Source: JBBSHJ01 sp038253135 (lineage in GTDB: Bacteria; Actinomycetota; Actinomycetes; Mycobacteriales; QHCD01). From it: a stretch of DNA of 8,625 nucleotides. Below the pieces are notes generated by a model. The model saw only the letters and a list, made by a program, of their open reading frames with translations. It was not told the origin of the DNA and searched no databases. Position numbers and translations under genes: made by a program. The stretch is from the NCBI GenBank assembly GCA_038253135.1, contig JBBSHJ010000120.1, forward strand, positions 1 through 8,625, in the 5' to 3' direction. This document shows, one piece after another, positions 5,381 through 8,625 of this stretch. The first letter of the stretch is position 1. Every line of letters begins with the position of its first letter.

Positions 5381-7252
5381 ATGACGACAGCCCCCGACAC
5401 CGGACCCAGGGGCGAGGACAGGCGCGCGCGGCTCGCCCGGCGCGGTTTTCTCGGGGCGGGGGGGACGGCCGCGGTGGCCGGCGCGGCGGCCGCGATGACC
5501 GGCGCGGCGGGCGCCGGCGCGGCACCGGCAGCCGGCCCGAAGGCCGGTTCTGCCATCGGCCAGAGCGACGTCCCCGGTACGACGAGCGACGGCATCGCCT
5601 GGGGCGATGTCGGCGACCCGATCGACGGCACCGACCCCGGCGAGCACGCGCAGGAGACCAGCGCGTTCTTCTCGACCACGTTCGTGGAGTTCGCCGGCAC
5701 CTATGCCGCCACGACCTCGGACGGCGACCTGTGGCCGAATTGCTGGGCCGACGACGGCAACGTCTACTCCGCCAACGGTGACGGCAGGGGCTTCTCGGAC
5801 CAGCCGTACAAGGACGTCGTCGTCAACGTCATCTACGGCACGCCCGAGACGGGAATCACCGGGGCCAAGCTGGCCGAGTCCGAGCAGGTCGCCAACGTCT
5901 ACGCCGACCCGGCGCTCTACAACCGCAAGCCCACCGGAATGGCCTGCGTCAACGGCGTGCTCTACCTCGCCGTGCAGGACCTGCGGTACGGCCCCAACGC
6001 GTTCGACGACGTACCCAACGCGAGCATTTCCCGCTCCAATGACCACGGCAAGACGTGGATCAAGACCGACACGGCCATGTTCCCCGACTACCGATTCACC
6101 ACGATCTGGTTCTGCGACTTCGGCAAGAATTCCGAGCAGGCCAAGGCCGCGCTCGGCGCGCGCGACGGCGGTTACGTCTATGCCTACGGGCTCGACTGGA
6201 ACTGGCGTTCCTCCGGGTCCGGAGTGGTGCCCGATCCCGTCGACGTCTATCTCGCCCGCGTCCCTGACAATGCCGTGCAGGACCGCAGGAAATGGCAGTT
6301 CTTCACCGGGCTTGCCAGCGGTACGCCGTCGTGGAGCCCGCGGATCGAGGACAAGGTGCCGGTGCTGCACGACCCGGTCCGGCGTTATGTCGACACCCGA
6401 CCGAACATGGGCGGGAATCTGCCGATCCCGTCCCAGGGAGGCGTTCTCTACAACGCCCCGCTCAAGCGCTACATCTTCTCGACGTGGACCGATCCGAGCT
6501 TCGAATTCTACGAGTCACCGACACCGTGGGGACCGTGGAAGCGCTTCAAATATCACAACACCGGTCTCGGCCCGTGGTACCGCAGCAACGACACCGTGCA
6601 CACGCCCAAGAACGGCGGTTACGGCACGACGATCCCGTCGAAGTTCGTCAGCGCGGACGGCAAGAAGATGTGGATGCAGAGCAACTGGTGGGGGCCGCCC
6701 TACCCGATGCCCGAGGACAACTACAACTTCAACCTGCGCCAGGTGACGGTGACGCCGTTCGCACCGAGCAGCCCGCAGAACGCGCCGAGCAAGACGAATA
6801 ACCTGGCGAGATCCGGCGCCGACGTCACCCCGTACCAGGTGTGCCCGCACTACGCCAACTGGAAGTATTACAGCGACGGCGACCGCACCAAGAGCGAGGA
6901 CAGCTGGGACGGCACCAACAAGCTGCTCGATTTCTGGGGGTACACCTACTCGCGGGCGTACCGGTTCAGCCGGGTCGCATACACCACCGGTGATTCCTTC
7001 CCGGACGGCGGCTGGTTCTCCGCATTCGGCGGTGGGCTCCGGGTGCAGGTCCGGCAGAATTTCCGATGGGTCGACGTGTCGGCTCTGGCGATCAGCCCCG
7101 ACTATCCCTATGACGCGAGCGCCAACCCGTTCAAGACCTACACGATGAGGTTCCGCGCGACATGGGGAGACGGGATCCGCATCGTCGGTCAGCCCGACGG
7201 CGGATCACATTTCACCTCGATCGCCGAGCTCGAGGTCTATTACGACGGGTGA
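5381..7252 (+). CDS. Tat-exported Asp-box/beta-propeller-like protein with C-terminal discoidin-like domain
   Basis: The 623-residue product begins with a twin-arginine signal: RR at 20-21 in ARRGFLG, an Ala/Gly-rich hydrophobic core (about 25-48), and likely cleavage near AGA or APA (45-51). It should fold before export. A canonical Asp-box, SNDHGKTW (219-226), and repeated Trp/Gly/Asp-rich turns (DGDLWPNCWADDGNVYSANG, 114-133) suggest a glycosidase-type beta-propeller, like sialidases or DUF4185/GH43-like proteins. The last 150 residues (about 474-623), with WDG (509-511) and ending FTSIAELEVYYDG, resemble an F5/8 type C (discoidin, CBM32-like) galactose-binding fold. I cannot assign catalytic residues or a substrate. 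ATG 5381 is chosen because AGGAGG (5371-5376) sits 4 nt before it. The longer frame from 5342 lacks such a site. It is convergent with a sugar-acid dehydratase gene, which is consistent with a carbohydrate-related role but does not prove it. Confidence 0.85.
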   Translation: MTTAPDTGPRGEDRRARLARRGFLGAGGTAAVAGAAAAMTGAAGAGAAPAAGPKAGSAIGQSDVPGTTSDGIAWGDVGDPIDGTDPGEHAQETSAFFSTTFVEFAGTYAATTSDGDLWPNCWADDGNVYSANGDGRGFSDQPYKDVVVNVIYGTPETGITGAKLAESEQVANVYADPALYNRKPTGMACVNGVLYLAVQDLRYGPNAFDDVPNASISRSNDHGKTWIKTDTAMFPDYRFTTIWFCDFGKNSEQAKAALGARDGGYVYAYGLDWNWRSSGSGVVPDPVDVYLARVPDNAVQDRRKWQFFTGLASGTPSWSPRIEDKVPVLHDPVRRYVDTRPNMGGNLPIPSQGGVLYNAPLKRYIFSTWTDPSFEFYESPTPWGPWKRFKYHNTGLGPWYRSNDTVHTPKNGGYGTTIPSKFVSADGKKMWMQSNWWGPPYPMPEDNYNFNLRQVTVTPFAPSSPQNAPSKTNNLARSGADVTPYQVCPHYANWKYYSDGDRTKSEDSWDGTNKLLDFWGYTYSRAYRFSRVAYTTGDSFPDGGWFSAFGGGLRVQVRQNFRWVDVSALAISPDYPYDASANPFKTYTMRFRATWGDGIRIVGQPDGGSHFTSIAELEVYYDG

Positions 7253-7264
7253 AGCCGCAACCCC

Positions 7265-7286
7265 ACCGGCGCTCGGGGGCGCCGGT
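7265..7286. terminator. Hairpin between convergent genes, likely two-way terminator
   Basis: ACCGGCGC and GCGCCGGT form a perfect 8-bp GC-rich stem with a 6-nt loop, centred in the 42-nt gap between the stops of the exported-protein gene (7252) and the dehydratase gene (7295). No T run follows on either strand. Its position and perfect symmetry favour shared termination. Confidence 0.6.
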
Positions 7287-7294
7287 CGCGCCGG

Positions 7295-8461
7295 TCACCA
7301 CTCGGCGAGCCGGCCGTCGGCGTAGCGCCAGTTCGGGTCGCTGAGCCGCCAGGCATGGGCCCGCTCACGGACGATCGCCTCGTCGATGTCGATGCCGATC
7401 CCAGGGTGAGCCGCGTACGCGAACCCGCCGTCGACCGGTGCGATGACGCCCGGCGCGGGTGAGTAATCGAGCAATTCGCCCGACGGCAGGCCGGCGTACC
7501 CCTCGTTGTAGTGCAACCCGCCGGACTGCTCCTGGATGACGACGGATCCGTTGCAGAAATCGACCTGCAGCGAGGCCGCCAGCGAGATGGGACCGTTCGG
7601 GCAGTGCGGAGCGACCGCGACGTCGTACGCCTCCGCCAGGTGGCAGATCTTGACGAGTTCCCACAGCCCGGTGATCGAGACATCCGGTTGTACGACGTCG
7701 ACTGCGCGTTGTTCGAGCAGCCGGATGAATTGCCATCGGGAGTAATTCCGCTCGCCGGTGGCCAACGGGATCGACCCGGCCGCGCGCCGCAGCTCGACGA
7801 AATTCTCGTCGGTCTCGGGCGCGGCCGCCTCCTCGATCCACATCGGATGGTACTGCTCGAGCTCGCGAAGGAGCACCCGGGCCATGGATTTGTGCACGCG
7901 GCCGTGAAAATCCAGGGCAATGCCGAGGTCAGGCCCGAAGGTCTCACGGATCGACGCGACACGGGCGAGCGTGGCATCGACTTGCCAGAAGGCTTCGAGA
8001 TAGTCGAGCGCGGCCGTCGCATTCATCTTGACCGCGGTGAAACCCTGGTCGACCCGTTGCTGGACGTGCCCGATCACGTCAGAGGGCTGATCACCACCGA
8101 CCCATGCGTAGGAACGCACGCGATCCCGGACCCGGCCGCCGAGCAACTCGTGTATGGCGACGCCGAGCCGGCGCGCTTTGATGTCCCAGAGGCCAATCTC
8201 AATTGCCGCCGCCGCAGCACCGAGAACCGGGCCACCACGGTAGAACGAGTCACGATGCATCCGCTGCCACAGGTCTTCGATCCGGTCGGCGTCGGCTCCG
8301 ACGATGTTGCCGGCCATGTCGGCGATCGCACCCTCGACGGCGCTCGCGCGCTTCGGGACGATCGCCTCGCCCCAGCCGGACCCGCCGTCGGAGGTCGAAA
8401 CCTTCACGAAGATCCACCGTGGCGGCACGCGGAAGGATTCGATCGACTCAATGACCGGCAT
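7295..8461 (-). CDS. D-galactonate dehydratase-like enolase-superfamily enzyme (mandelate racemase/muconate lactonizing family)
   Basis: The 388-residue product is collinear with E. coli DgoD, which dehydrates D-galactonate to 2-keto-3-deoxy-galactonate. Shared blocks include PPRW near the N-terminus, FYRGGP (73-78), LWDIK (91-95), YAWVGG (118-123), LDFHGRV (183-189) and the C-terminal WRYADGRLAEW. Metal ligands are D184, E210 and E237. H186, H286 (APHCPNGPI) and E312 (QEQS) match catalytic DgoD residues. The usual EEP after strand four is EEAAAPE here. Substrate could be D-galactonate or a related aldonate. ATG 8461 is chosen because homology starts there and AAAGGGG (8478-8472) lies 10 nt upstream. 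A longer frame to 8545 adds only non-homologous residues. It overlaps the upstream dehydrogenase gene by 14 nt, implying co-transcription and translational coupling. Confidence 0.93.
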   Translation of the reverse strand: MPVIESIESFRVPPRWIFVKVSTSDGGSGWGEAIVPKRASAVEGAIADMAGNIVGADADRIEDLWQRMHRDSFYRGGPVLGAAAAAIEIGLWDIKARRLGVAIHELLGGRVRDRVRSYAWVGGDQPSDVIGHVQQRVDQGFTAVKMNATAALDYLEAFWQVDATLARVASIRETFGPDLGIALDFHGRVHKSMARVLLRELEQYHPMWIEEAAAPETDENFVELRRAAGSIPLATGERNYSRWQFIRLLEQRAVDVVQPDVSITGLWELVKICHLAEAYDVAVAPHCPNGPISLAASLQVDFCNGSVVIQEQSGGLHYNEGYAGLPSGELLDYSPAPGVIAPVDGGFAYAAHPGIGIDIDEAIVRERAHAWRLSDPNWRYADGRLAEW

Positions 8462-8625
8462 CGGAGTCCCGCCCCTTTGTGTCTGACCGGCCGCCGCGGG
8501 CGTGGGTGTCCACCGCGTCGGGCAGCCGTGAGACGAGCCGGCCACCGTCGACCGGCAGCGCCGCGCCGGTGATGAATGATGCAGCGTCGCTCGCCAGGAA
8601 CGCGACCGCGGCCGCGACCTCGTCC
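8448..8625 (-). CDS. Short-chain dehydrogenase/reductase, C-terminal part only
   Basis: The last 58 codons of a minus-strand gene are present. The 5' part lies beyond the window. The residues DEVAAAVAFLASDAASFITG followed by AALPVDGGRL are the typical C-terminal signature of classical NAD(P)-dependent Rossmann-fold dehydrogenases (SDR family), in which the TG...VDGG segment closes the fold. The active-site Tyr-Lys and nucleotide-binding Gly motif are outside the window. After VDGGRL about 28 further residues, polar and Arg/Asp/Gly-rich, run to the TGA, longer than the few residues usual in this family. The stop lies 14 nt inside the dehydratase gene, so the two form an operon. A sugar or sugar-acid dehydrogenase role is inferred from that partner only. 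Confidence 0.88.
   Translation of the reverse strand, partial: DEVAAAVAFLASDAASFITGAALPVDGGRLVSRLPDAVDTHARGGRSDTKGRDSDAGH

Noticed and set aside
2535..5384. 949-codon plus-strand open frame antisense to leuS
   Set aside because: It mirrors leuS, whose protein is unmistakable along its full length. Long antisense frames are expected in GC-rich coding DNA, and the translation shows no recognisable domain.
5228..6370. Minus-strand open frame over the exported-protein gene
   Set aside because: No plausible start signal. The opposite strand has a consensus ribosome binding site, Tat signal and Asp-box.
7511..8572. Plus-strand open frame over the dehydratase gene
   Set aside because: Shadow of a gene with a full set of conserved catalytic residues on the other strand.

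Overview
The window is GC-rich DNA (about 65-70% by eye) with strong G/C preference at third codon positions and dense antisense shadow ORFs. It carries a leucyl-tRNA synthetase of the mycobacterial/actinobacterial type (KIGKS in place of KMSKS, ending GRLVNFVVG), and TAnnnT-type -10 hexamers. I infer a chromosomal segment of an actinomycete; the genus cannot be named from this alone.

Layout from left to right. Positions 1-98 may hold the 5' end of a minus-strand gene that is possibly leaderless (weak call). Positions 99-343 hold no gene I can support. A 550-residue polytopic membrane protein of GT-C-like architecture is encoded at 344-1996 (+). A strong hairpin at 2020-2054 separates it from the convergent leuS (2085-5069, -). 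The leuS leader at about 5070-5200 holds a short ORF with tandem Leu codons (MTVELLIGPR), a hairpin, and a near-perfect intrinsic terminator that ends 25 nt before the leuS start. Together these look like a transcription attenuator. Divergent from leuS, after a TTGACG-18-TAGCGT promoter and an AGGAGG ribosome binding site, lies a 623-residue Tat-exported protein (5381-7252, +). It has an Asp-box/beta-propeller-like body and a C-terminal discoidin-like (carbohydrate-binding) domain. A perfect 8-bp hairpin (7265-7286) separates it from a convergent minus-strand pair: a D-galactonate dehydratase-like enolase-superfamily enzyme (7295-8461) and, overlapping its start by 14 nt, the 3' end of a short-chain dehydrogenase/reductase (8448-8625, cut by the window edge).

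How the genes may work together. leuS is housekeeping, and its leader suggests feedback by charged tRNA-Leu. The SDR plus acid-sugar dehydratase pair fits an oxidative sugar route (sugar to aldonate to 2-keto-3-deoxy acid). The neighbouring secreted protein looks carbohydrate-directed, so a small glycan or sugar-use locus is possible, but this rests only on proximity. The most interesting items are the leuS attenuator and the unassigned secreted propeller protein. I saw no tRNA, rRNA, CRISPR, insertion sequence or phage feature.
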